Below, piece by piece: positions 55,024 through 62,730 of a stretch of DNA of 64,000 bases (its first letter is position 1; each line of letters opens with the position of its first letter). Position numbers and translations under genes: made by a program. Under the pieces are notes generated by a model, which ran no database searches, was not told the DNA's origin, and saw only the letters and a program-made list of their open reading frames with translations. This DNA comes from Thermococcus sp. AM4 (lineage in GTDB: Archaea > Methanobacteriota_B > Thermococci > Thermococcales > Thermococcaceae). Location: assembly GCF_000151205.2 (NCBI RefSeq), contig NC_016051.1:1736001-1800000 (forward strand), given 5' to 3'.

Positions 55024-55909
55024 AGGGCACCTCGGCTTTCTCGCCCCTCTCGATTTTGTGGAGTTCCCTCCTGTAGGCTTCCAGCGGCCTGTCCTCGACC
55101 TTCAGGAAGCCGGCGAAGGTCTTCGGTCTCTTCTCAAGCTCGTCGAAGAAGCGCGGGTAGTTTTTATCCCTGACGATGTGGTGGTCGAGGATTATTTGGG
55201 CGTTCGTTTCGCGGATTATCTCGTTGAGGTTCTTAATCCCCGTTTCCCAGCTCCCCTCGGCGCGCTTTCCGAGGTAAGTCGGCGGTCCGCCCGTTATGAG
55301 GACGTCGGGGTTCTTCTCGATTATCCACTCGACGGCCTTCCTGTTGAGGAGCTGTATGTCGCTGGCGTGGATTAGCCTGGTTCCGTCGTCGATGAGAACC
55401 ATGACCACGAAGCCAAGCCTTGAGCCCTCGCTGCCGTGCGGAACCGCCGGCGAGAACTCCAGCGTAACGCCGCCGAGGTCGAAGCTCCTTCCGTCGGCGA
55501 ACTCAACTCTCTTCGCCATCGGCTCCGCCTTCTTGAGAAAGGCCCAGGCGCGCTTCCTCTGGCTGAAATTGATGTTTTCAGTGGGGTGTTTTATGAAAAG
55601 TTGCTTCCCCTCGTAGATTTCCCTCGCAAAGGCTTCGCTGGAGCTCTCGTAGAGGCCCTCAAAGAAAGGGGTATGGTGGTCGTAGTGGTAGTGGGAAATC
55701 GTCACGATATCGGCCTTCCTCGCGTAGCCCTGTATCTTCCGCCTCATTTTTTGAAGGGTCTCAAGCTCGATTTTCGCTGGCGGAAGGCCGTAGCGCTTCG
55801 GACCGAGGGCGACACCGGGGTCGATGAGAATTCTTACCCCTCCAGCTTCCACGAACGTCGCCAAACTCCTGACACCGAGGCTTTCAGAGGCGAGCGGAAT
55901 GAGCCGCAT
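55013..55909 (-). CDS. Metallo-beta-lactamase-fold hydrolase, UPF0282 family
   Basis: A 298-residue protein. TISHYHYDHHTPFF provides the HxHxDH-like metal motif. The GVRSLATFVEAGGVRILIDPG start, PAVPHGSEGSRLG, ASDIQLLN and LDHHIVRD supply the other ligands. The order fits the archaeal UPF0282 group of unknown substrate. ATG 55909 follows GGGTGATAACC; the longer frame from 55939 is not needed. Confidence 0.88.
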   Translation of the reverse strand: MRLIPLASESLGVRSLATFVEAGGVRILIDPGVALGPKRYGLPPAKIELETLQKMRRKIQGYARKADIVTISHYHYDHHTPFFEGLYESSSEAFAREIYEGKQLFIKHPTENINFSQRKRAWAFLKKAEPMAKRVEFADGRSFDLGGVTLEFSPAVPHGSEGSRLGFVVMVLIDDGTRLIHASDIQLLNRKAVEWIIEKNPDVLITGGPPTYLGKRAEGSWETGIKNLNEIIRETNAQIILDHHIVRDKNYPRFFDELEKRPKTFAGFLKVEDRPLEAYRRELHKIERGEKAEVPFSV

Positions 55910-55953
55910 GGTTATCACCCAAGCCAATTCCCAAGTCATCTGGGGTGAGCATT

Positions 55954-56808
55954 TTAATGTTCTTTTCCCTGCACAGCTTTATGGCTTTGCTCGCTTAGAA
56001 CCTCCTTTACTAATTCTAGAACATCGTTCCATACGGTACTAAATTCTGGAAGTTCCCTCAACTGATGACCCAGACTGCTCTCCCAGGCCCTTTCATAGTA
56101 GGGCTTTCTACCTTGAAGGGCATGTATATCAGGTTCAACCCCCTTAGCCTCAAACTTGGGACGGAGTATCTGTGTCACACTTCTCAGGTCAGCAACGCTT
56201 TTTAGAAACCATATATCATACAAATCCCTCGGCCTCGTTCTCTGGAACAGAGACCTGATTTTCTCAGCCAGTATTTCCTCCAAGCTATAGGTCCTAACGC
56301 TTACCACAGAAAACCTTGGGCTGTCTGAATACCCATGCAGAATCGGCCTTTCTTGGAGGGGTAGCAATATCTTCTCGTACTTTTCGAGGGTTATGTCCAT
56401 CTTAATCTTCGGAGGATTTCCGGTTCTGCTGAGCAGTCTAAACGGAATCCGAACTTCAAACCCAAGAAGCTCTCCCGGAAAAAGCTTCACTCCGTATCTT
56501 GGCCTCAGTTCAAAATCAAGGAACTGAACGAGCCCCTCATTGGCCGCTTCAACGGCTTCGGCTATTTTAGCTTGGACATCCCCTATATCCGGCTCCTCTA
56601 AAAGCAGGGTGTAGTCAAGGTCCTCGGAAAACCGGTAGTCTGAAAAATAAGCTTTTTTCAGGCAGGTACCTCCCTTGAAGGCCAATATCCTCCAAAACTT
56701 TGATTTCCAGAGTCCGTAGAGCATCCAGCTTATAGCATAGTCTTTTTCAACAGTGGAACCCGGAACCCCAAGCTCAGAACTTAGGGCCTTTATCTCCTCC
56801 TCAATCAT
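55954..56808 (-). CDS. AbiEii-type nucleotidyltransferase toxin
   Basis: A 284-residue AbiEii/AbiGii family protein. FKGGTCLKKAYFSDYRFSEDLDYTLL carries the GG-x(9-12)-(S/F)EDxD-type nucleotidyltransferase motif, and SLEEILAEKIRSLFQRTRPRDLYDIW is the conserved helical signature. AbiE toxins are bacteriostatic nucleotidyltransferases paired with an AbiEi antitoxin. It starts by ATGA overlap with the antitoxin's last codons, with GGAGGTAGA upstream. The toxin frame itself looks intact. Confidence 0.88.
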   Translation of the reverse strand: MIEEEIKALSSELGVPGSTVEKDYAISWMLYGLWKSKFWRILAFKGGTCLKKAYFSDYRFSEDLDYTLLLEEPDIGDVQAKIAEAVEAANEGLVQFLDFELRPRYGVKLFPGELLGFEVRIPFRLLSRTGNPPKIKMDITLEKYEKILLPLQERPILHGYSDSPRFSVVSVRTYSLEEILAEKIRSLFQRTRPRDLYDIWFLKSVADLRSVTQILRPKFEAKGVEPDIHALQGRKPYYERAWESSLGHQLRELPEFSTVWNDVLELVKEVLSEQSHKAVQGKEH

Positions 56809-57574
56809 TCTACCTCCTCCCAATAATCCTCCGGAACATTAATCCTCAGGCCCCACCGATAGCTGAAGCGGCCTCCAGAGGGCATTGAGGGGTCGAGGAA
56901 TGCGAAGCTCTTCTTGTCATTTTCAGAAAGCTGGATTTCATTCTCAATCCCGAGCCCCAGCTTCTCACTTAAAAATCCCAAACGCTTCAGAATGGCCTTG
57001 CTCTTCATCCGTTCAGCATATTCCAGCAACTTTTCATAATCCAGCCTCGCGTTCTTGAGGGCCTTAACGACCTCGATTACTCCCCCGCAGTACTTAGGCT
57101 TGTCTAGACAGTCCACTATCGTCTTTTCTGGATCTGTTATCCGAACCTCCCTGCGTCCAAGCGTATGGTTCTAATTCCAAAAAACTTCTCAGGTCGGACT
57201 ACAACTACCCTGAACCTCTTGCCATCAAGTATCAAGAGCTCCTTGTAACCCCTCTTTACTGGAGTTTGGATGAAAACCGTTCTTGGAATCTGCTCTGTTA
57301 ACCCGTAGTAGTTGAGGGCGGACCAGTACGCAACTGCCCCGTTAGGCACCAACAACTGGCCTAAAAGGAACTCGTGAGGCGAAGAGGCCCTTCCAGGTTC
57401 TAAGGAGAGGGTGTAGATGCCCTTGGCGATTCTCCGAAGAAATCCCTCTCTGAGGAGAATGTTAAGGTAGTAGTTTAGCTGTCTTGTAGTTATGCCAAGC
57501 TTCTCTTGGGCCTCCTTCTTGGTGAAGACATCCCCCAGTTCAGAGAGCCTTCTTAGGACCTCTGTGGTATTCAT
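56805..57574 (-). pseudogene. AbiEi-type antitoxin, split by a frameshift near 57150
   Basis: The N-terminal part (57137-57574, 145 residues) has the winged-helix DNA-binding text FTKKEAQEKLGITTRQLNYYL and then the AbiEi core. It stops after RLDAGRFG. One base earlier in the run GGGAGG, the neighbouring frame continues EVRITDPEKTIVDCLDKPK and runs to 56805 (the downstream 103-residue frame). Joined, it gives a normal AbiEi of about 256 residues that overlaps the toxin. So one gene has an extra G, or the read has an error. If real, the DNA-binding half survives alone while the intact toxin is retained, which would be surprising. Confidence 0.75.
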
Positions 57575-57604
57575 ATTTTCTCACCATAATCACAATATAA
57601 CTGG

Positions 57605-57909
57605 ATGAAAATGAGAATTTTTGAATATAAAGGTTTTGGAGATATCTTTATGGAGAAGGCAAGGTTCATAGCGGGCAAGCCGGGCATTGTTGAGTTTGCC
57701 CCAATGCCCCTTATCATCTACTACTTAACCGCTCTCCTCGCGATGACTTTCCTCTACAGAGCTTTTGAAATTCCCTACAGGAACCACATGGCCACAGCCT
57801 TAGCAGCAGGAACAGGATTGAGGGCAATTCCACCGCCATAACACCCATAGTCCAGATACCCTTCCTTGTGGGTTACTTTAAGTCATGGCAGAGAATAGCA
57901 AAACTCTAG
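57605..57909 (+). pseudogene. Small membrane protein, probably frameshifted
   Basis: A 78-residue reading from ATG 57605 (IFEYKGFGDIFMEKARFIAGKPG..., then helix LIIYYLTALLAMTFLY) stops at 57841. A neighbouring frame carries on from 57835 as AITPIVQIPFLVGYFKSWQRIAKL and ends at 57907-57909, giving a second helix. A one-base shift around 57830 would join them into about 101 residues. Family not recognised. It is divergent from the AbiE operon, whose promoter region is only about 30 bases. Confidence 0.4.
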
Positions 57910-58030
57910 AACTGCAAGGTTCTGAGGGAGGAAACAGAGGGGCTACCCGCCGTTTCCCGATATTTTTTTAAGGTGACAGGTTTGCCCCAAAAGATTTAAA
58001 TTAAATTCATTTGAGAAATTCTTGATAAAA

Positions 58031-58762
58031 ATGCTCTGCCTGAGGAACGTTGAATATGCAAGAGGAGGCAGAAAAATCCTTCGTTCGATAAACATGGCCT
58101 TCAGGGAGGGGATCAGTTACTCAATACTCGGCCCGAACGGGGCGGGAAAATCAACGATAGCCCGCATTCTGATGGGAGAGCTTAAACCCACATCGGGAGA
58201 AGTTCTCCTTGACAGTAAGGACATTACAGAGCTGGGCGTTACCGAGAGAGCAAAACTAGGGATAAGTATGGCATGGCAGGAGCCCGCCCGCTATGAGGGG
58301 ATAACCGTGAGGGACTACTTAACACTCGGGGGGAAGCTGAGCGTTGACGAGGACGAGATCAGAGAAGTCCTCGAGTTCGTTGGCCTCCCCTACGAGCTCT
58401 ACGCCGGCAGGTTAATCGACAAGAACCTGAGCGGCGGAGAGAGAAAGAGGGTTGAGCTCGCCTCACTTCTTCTCCTCAGGCCAAGGTATGCCATACTGGA
58501 CGAGCCTGATTCCGGCCTCGACATAACGGCGGGTGAGGTGATAGAGGCCCTCCTTAAACGGTTCAGGAAGGTTGGGACAACCGTTATCCTCATAACCCAC
58601 CACGAGGAGATTGCCGTCAAGACTGATTTTGCCTACTTCATCTGTGCTGGAAGGATTGTCAGGAGGGGCTTCTCACGTGAGGTCGTCGACTACTACCGGA
58701 AGACCTGTGGGAGGTGTATCTTCGGGGGGGTTGAGTATGGTAATAAAGATAGACCATGTTAA
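58031..58762 (+). CDS. sufC: SufC-type ATPase of Fe-S cluster assembly
   Basis: A 243-residue ABC ATPase. Walker A is LGPNGAGKSTIA, the signature LSGGERKRVELASLL, Walker B YAILDEPDSGLD, and ITHHEE follows. The SufC-type Q-loop MAWQEPARYEGITVRDYL is clear. A Cys-containing tail (RKTCGRCIFGGV) is an unusual addition. TATA-like GATTTAAATT (57990-57999) lies about 30 bases upstream of ATG 58031. The start of the next gene overlaps the end by 26 bases. Confidence 0.92.
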   Translation: MLCLRNVEYARGGRKILRSINMAFREGISYSILGPNGAGKSTIARILMGELKPTSGEVLLDSKDITELGVTERAKLGISMAWQEPARYEGITVRDYLTLGGKLSVDEDEIREVLEFVGLPYELYAGRLIDKNLSGGERKRVELASLLLLRPRYAILDEPDSGLDITAGEVIEALLKRFRKVGTTVILITHHEEIAVKTDFAYFICAGRIVRRGFSREVVDYYRKTCGRCIFGGVEYGNKDRPC

Positions 58763-59687
58763 AGAGTACGAGGCCCTAGTTAAGGTCTATCAGGAAGAGG
58801 GCCTTGACATCTCACTCTTTGGAAACAGGATAGCGGCAATAATAATCAGCGGGGACAGAATAATCGGCCTCAACAACGTCCCTGGAGTTGAGATAAGGGG
58901 CGAGGAGATTGAGAACGGCGTTAGGGCGGAAGTTATAATCGAGGACAACGTTGAGCTTCCCTTCCCCATCCACCTCTGCACAGGCTACTTGAAACGGGAG
59001 GGTTACCAGAGGGTAATCTTTGATATAACCGTCGGCAGGAACTCAAAGGTGAAGTTTACATCCCACTGCATCTTCCCTTACGCTAAAGACTTCAGGCACG
59101 ATGCTCTAACTAAGATAGAAATAGGGAGGGACTCTACCGTAGTCTATGACGACGAGCACGTACACGGCGAGGGTGTGAGAATGGTGGGCAAGACTGAGGT
59201 TGATGTTGGCAAAAACAGCAGGTACACAGGCAGGTTTTCCCTTGTCAAATACCGGGTGGGGGAACTGAAACTCGAGATGAGTGCAAGGCTTGATGATAAC
59301 GCCGTTGCGGAGCTTATATCAAAGGTGAAGGCGGTAAAAGACGACTTCGTTGAGATGAGGGAGGTAATTTGCCTCGAAGGCGCTCATTCGAGGGGAACCC
59401 TGAAGAGTACGGTCATAGCCTTCGATAATTCAAAAGTCAACGTCGTTAACGAGGCTTATGGTCTCGGAGACTACGCGAGGGCTCATGTTGAGTGCCATGA
59501 GATCGTTAAGGGAAACGCCGATGTTCAGACTGTTCCTCTGCTGAGAGTACAGAATGACAAGGCAGAACTTACGCACGAGGCTTCGATAGGAAGGATAAAC
59601 GAGGCCCAGCTTGTCCAGCTCATGGCTAAGGGTTTAACCGAGGAAGAAGCAACGGAGCTGATTATAAAAGGCCTGCTAGGAGAATAA
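58737..59687 (+). CDS. sufB: SufB/SufD-like scaffold protein, short form
   Basis: A 316-residue SufBD-family protein, shorter than the 430-470 residues of bacterial SufB. It has a beta-helix core with SKVKFTSHCIFPYA, RDSTVVYDDEHVHGEGV, MREVICLEGAHSRG and VPLLRVQNDKAELTHEASIGRIN, the last being the family's conserved end. Cys and Glu positions for cluster binding appear in MREVICLEGA and ECHE. With SufC it forms a two-gene unit like the minimal archaeal SMS/Suf systems. ATG 58737 is the start; a long frame from 58611 lies inside sufC. Confidence 0.9.
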   Translation: MVIKIDHVKEYEALVKVYQEEGLDISLFGNRIAAIIISGDRIIGLNNVPGVEIRGEEIENGVRAEVIIEDNVELPFPIHLCTGYLKREGYQRVIFDITVGRNSKVKFTSHCIFPYAKDFRHDALTKIEIGRDSTVVYDDEHVHGEGVRMVGKTEVDVGKNSRYTGRFSLVKYRVGELKLEMSARLDDNAVAELISKVKAVKDDFVEMREVICLEGAHSRGTLKSTVIAFDNSKVNVVNEAYGLGDYARAHVECHEIVKGNADVQTVPLLRVQNDKAELTHEASIGRINEAQLVQLMAKGLTEEEATELIIKGLLGE

Positions 59688-59730
59688 TCTTCTTTTGGGA
59701 ATTGAGGTGCTGTCTCTGATTCTCATCCCG

Positions 59731-60102
59731 TTACTTGTTTTTCTCACGTTCTATTCTCTCTTTCCAATGGGGGTCAACTTCCAGTGCTTGTTTTATGAAA
59801 GCATCAACGACGTCCTTTATCCTCCCATGTGCTCCCGTAACAACGGTTATCCCCAGCTGGTTAAAGAAAGCAATTGCTTTCTGCCCCATTCCGTATGCGA
59901 GCACGATTTCTCCTTCATGCTCCTTAATAAATTTCGGCAGATCACCTGGACCGTGCTCCTCGAAGGGAACCTCAACGACCTCAACGCCCCTAATTTCATT
60001 CCCCTCCACATCCACGAAGACGAAGTATCTGGCCCTTCCAAAATGCTCGCTAACGAAACTCTCTAAACCTCTATTCTCTTCAGCGGGAATCGCCAGTCTC
60101 AT
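59731..60102 (-). CDS. NifX/NifB-C-terminal-like (dinitrogenase cofactor family) protein
   Basis: A 123-residue protein of the FeMo-cofactor-binding domain family. MRLAIPAEENRGLESFVSEHFGRARYFVFVD and AYGMGQKAIAFFNQLGITVVTGAHGRI are diagnostic. Non-diazotrophic archaea carry many such proteins, thought to bind or carry Fe-S or other metal clusters. ATG 60102 follows GGTGAGTCC. The downstream sufCB pair is convergent with it, 43 bases away, which may be a functional grouping. Confidence 0.85.
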   Translation of the reverse strand: MRLAIPAEENRGLESFVSEHFGRARYFVFVDVEGNEIRGVEVVEVPFEEHGPGDLPKFIKEHEGEIVLAYGMGQKAIAFFNQLGITVVTGAHGRIKDVVDAFIKQALEVDPHWKERIEREKNK

Positions 60103-60228
60103 TGGACTCACCATACTTATGAAGAAATCTTCACATATAAGTCTTGTGCAGGTATTTTCACAACACACGAAATTGTCTCATGAGGAATCTTTTTAACCAT
60201 TGAGAATTTTTTCATATGGGTGCGTGGC

Positions 60229-61155
60229 ATGAACGCAATCGAGGCGAAGGGCCTCACCAAGTACTACGGCTCGTTCCTCGCCGTCGATAACGTGAGCTTT
60301 AACGTGAAAACCGGCGAGATTTTTGGCTTTCTCGGCCCGAACGGTGCCGGAAAGACGACAACGATAAGAATGCTGACTGGAGTATTAACTCCCAATTCAG
60401 GAGAGATATGCGTTCTGGGCTACGATATGCTTGATGAGCGTGAGAGGATAAAAGCGAGGGAGAGAACAGGTATAGTCCCGGAAATGGCGAATCCCTACGT
60501 TGACCTAACCGCGATGCAGAACCTCCGCCTGATGGGCGAGCTCTACGGAATGAGAAAGGAAGAGATAGAAAAGCGTTCTATTGAACTCCTCAAGCTCTTC
60601 GGCCTCTATGAAAAGAGGAACATAAAAGTTCGGGGCTTCTCAAAGGGCATGAGGCAGAGGTTAATACTGGCCATGGCGATGATAAGCGACCCTGAGCTTT
60701 TGATTCTAGACGAGCCGACGAGCGGGCTCGACCCAATAAGCGCGCGAATGATAAAGGAAGTCATCCGCGAGGAAAAGAGAAACGGAAAGACGATATTCCT
60801 GACGACCCACAACATGGCCGATGCAAACGAGCTGTGTGAGAGAGTGGGCATAATAAGGAAGGGAAGACTCGTGGCCGTTGACACCCCTGAGAAGCTTAAA
60901 CAACTGGTGAAGGGCCACGTCTCCGTTGAGGTGAGCTTTGAGCCGATGAACTTCGACCCTTCGGAGATAGCTTCGGCCATCCGAGTTGAAGTGATGGGTG
61001 ACAAGGCGAGGGTTTTCACCGAAGATCCGGATGCAACGGTTAGGGAACTGGTCCACTACGCCGAGAGGAAGGGACTAAGAATCGTGAGTCTGAGGACGTT
61101 GTCTCCCTCACTAGAGGATGTCTTCCTAGCTCTGGTCGGTGGTGAAAATGATTGA
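60229..61155 (+). CDS. ABC exporter ATPase
   Basis: A 308-residue ATPase. Walker A is LGPNGAGKTTTIRML, signature FSKGMRQRL, Walker B ELLILDEPTSGLD and LTTHNMADANELC follows. The C-terminal 80 residues (VSVEVSFEPMNFDPSEIASAIRVE...) match the domain trailing many ABC-2/NatA-like ATPases. Overlaps the permease by 8 bases. Upstream TATA-like TTTTTAACC lies near 60190. Cargo unknown. Confidence 0.93.
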   Translation: MNAIEAKGLTKYYGSFLAVDNVSFNVKTGEIFGFLGPNGAGKTTTIRMLTGVLTPNSGEICVLGYDMLDERERIKARERTGIVPEMANPYVDLTAMQNLRLMGELYGMRKEEIEKRSIELLKLFGLYEKRNIKVRGFSKGMRQRLILAMAMISDPELLILDEPTSGLDPISARMIKEVIREEKRNGKTIFLTTHNMADANELCERVGIIRKGRLVAVDTPEKLKQLVKGHVSVEVSFEPMNFDPSEIASAIRVEVMGDKARVFTEDPDATVRELVHYAERKGLRIVSLRTLSPSLEDVFLALVGGEND

Positions 61156-61888
61156 GACTCTAAAGCGCTCATTTGCAATAGCCAAAAAGGACATGCTGAT
61201 ATTCTATATCAAGGGACCAGTCGTGATAATGGGCCTGATCTTCCCCTTCTTCCTCTTTTTAGCATTTCTCATTGGCAGAAATCTCTCGGGAGTCCAGCTT
61301 TTTGTTGGTTTGACGGCGATGACTGCCTTCTTTACCTCAACGGCAGTTGGTCCCACGATAATTCCCTGGGAGTGCAGGGGAAGGACCTTTGAGAGGCTCA
61401 TAACTGCTCCGGTCTCCCTAACTACAGTTCTCCTAGGCGACCTCCAGGCTTCCTTCTACTTCGGGCTGGCGATAACCCTCACGATCTCGATTCCCGCTGG
61501 TATTTACCTCTCAGTCCACCCCGGCTTCCTCACGTTTTTGGCCGCGACGCTCCTTGCAATTGGCTGTTTCTCGGCGATGACGATTCTGATGTCCTCCTAC
61601 CCACCCACGGACGTCCCAGCGGACATTATGATGATATCCTCGCTCGTCAAGTTCTCACTGCTCTTCATCAGCGGCATCTTTGTGCCCCTCGAAAAGCTCC
61701 CACCCTACGCGCGCTGGGTTTCCTACGCTTCACCGCTCACCTACTACGTTGATGCTCTCAGGCATTCCCTCGGGAAGGGTTACCTTCCGCTTCCGCTGGA
61801 CTTTGCTATGCTGGCCCTCTTTGGCTTCGCCTTCTTCCTCACGGGGGTGGGGATTCACAAAAGAGTCCTTGAGAGGAGGTTTACGTAA
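61148..61888 (+). CDS. ABC-2-type exporter permease
   Basis: A 246-residue permease with six helices of the ABC2_membrane family, including FTSTAVGPTIIPWECRGRTFERLITAPVSL, seen here as segments, and FISGIFVPLEKLPPYARWVSYASPLTYY near the C-terminus. GGTGGTG precedes ATG 61148. The 3' end carries the sequence that is repeated at 62600-62664. The TBP gene lies 54 bases downstream on the same strand, so both may share a transcript. Confidence 0.9.
   Translation: MIETLKRSFAIAKKDMLIFYIKGPVVIMGLIFPFFLFLAFLIGRNLSGVQLFVGLTAMTAFFTSTAVGPTIIPWECRGRTFERLITAPVSLTTVLLGDLQASFYFGLAITLTISIPAGIYLSVHPGFLTFLAATLLAIGCFSAMTILMSSYPPTDVPADIMMISSLVKFSLLFISGIFVPLEKLPPYARWVSYASPLTYYVDALRHSLGKGYLPLPLDFAMLALFGFAFFLTGVGIHKRVLERRFT
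61820..61884 (+). repeat. 65-bp direct repeat, copy in the exporter gene
   Basis: Bases 61820-61884 encode the C-terminal FGFAFFLTGVGIHKRVLERRF of the permease. They match 62600-62664 at 62 of 65 positions (differences at 61826, 61841 and 61882). The two copies are offset by exactly 780 bases and enclose the TBP gene. Confidence 0.92.
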
Positions 61889-61942
61889 GGGCCTTCCGTT
61901 AAAGTTAAGGTTCCCATTGTGAACTTTGATGCGGTGAATGAA

Positions 61943-62491
61943 ATGCCCCTTGAGGTTGAAAACGTGGTCGCTTCCATCGATTTACACGGTAAAATAGACG
62001 TCGAGAGGGTGGCAAGTGAATTGGACCCCGTGCACTACGACCCTTCTGTATTCCCAGGGGCCATTTACAAGATGGGATCCTTTGGGGTAACGTTTTTGAT
62101 ATTCTACTCCGGAAAGCTCGTCTGCACGGGGGCAAAGAGCGTTGAAACAATCAAAAGGGCCACTGAGGAGCTCAAACAGACGCTGGAATCCATGGGCATG
62201 AAGTTCAGGGGAAAGCCCGAGATACGTGTTCAGAACATCGTGGCTGCCGGCGATGCGGGTTTTAGGACGCTCGACCTTGACACTGTTGCACTAACACTTC
62301 CGAACGTTGAATATGAACCTGAAATCTTCCCCGGTGTGGTCTACAGGGTTAAAAACTCTAGGATAACGATTCTCATCTTTAACAGCGGGAAGATAGTCGT
62401 ATCAGGGGCAAAAACGGAGGAGGACATTCAGAGGGCCGTTAACGAGCTAATCTCGGAATTTAAAAAATATGGTTTGGTAGGTGGGGAATGA
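61943..62491 (+). CDS. TATA-binding protein, divergent paralogue
   Basis: A 182-residue saddle-shaped TBP with two pseudo-repeats: VENVVASIDLHGKIDVERVA...FPGAIYKM...LIFYSGKLVCTGAKS and VQNIVAAGDAG...VALTLPNVEYEPEIFPGVVYRVK...LIFNSGKIVVSGAKT. DNA-intercalating Phe positions (FPG and LIF in each half) are kept. It differs at many places from the highly conserved main Thermococcales TBP as I recall it, and lacks its acidic C-terminal tail. ATG 61943 is favoured by GCGGTGAATGAA just upstream; GTG 61919 would add eight residues. It lies between the 65-bp repeats. Confidence 0.9.
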   Translation: MPLEVENVVASIDLHGKIDVERVASELDPVHYDPSVFPGAIYKMGSFGVTFLIFYSGKLVCTGAKSVETIKRATEELKQTLESMGMKFRGKPEIRVQNIVAAGDAGFRTLDLDTVALTLPNVEYEPEIFPGVVYRVKNSRITILIFNSGKIVVSGAKTEEDIQRAVNELISEFKKYGLVGGE

Positions 62492-62599
62492 GTATCATAA
62501 TATCCTCTTTTTGTGTTTAAGTTCTCAAAAGTGAAATGAAACGCGATGAAACGCGAAGGGTTAGTGTCTCCTAGACTAACTCCTTAAATTAATTTAAAG

Positions 62600-62664
62600 T
62601 TTGGCCTCGCCTTCTTCCTCGCGGGGGTGGGGATTCACAAAAGAGTCCTTGAGAGGAGGTTCAC
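62600..62664 (+). repeat. 65-bp direct repeat, downstream copy
   Basis: This is a truncated duplicate of the exporter permease 3' end, with FGLAFFLAGVGIHKRVLERRF in the same frame. Without a stop at the original position it continues about 20 codons to a stop near 62730. The preceding 62492-62599 is A+T-rich and contains ATGAAACGCGATGAAACGCG, a direct repeat of GATGAAACGC, and TTAAATTAATTTAA; no gene is visible there. Confidence 0.92.
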
Positions 62665-62730
62665 CTCACATTCTCGTCCTTTCGGACTAGACCTTACAAG
62701 AAAAATTGAAAAAACGAGAATTAGAATCTA

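Noticed and set aside
61919-61942. GTG 61919 as TBP start
   Set aside because: ATG 61943 has GCGGTGAATGAA at good spacing and matches the usual TBP N-terminus; the GTG remains only a possibility.
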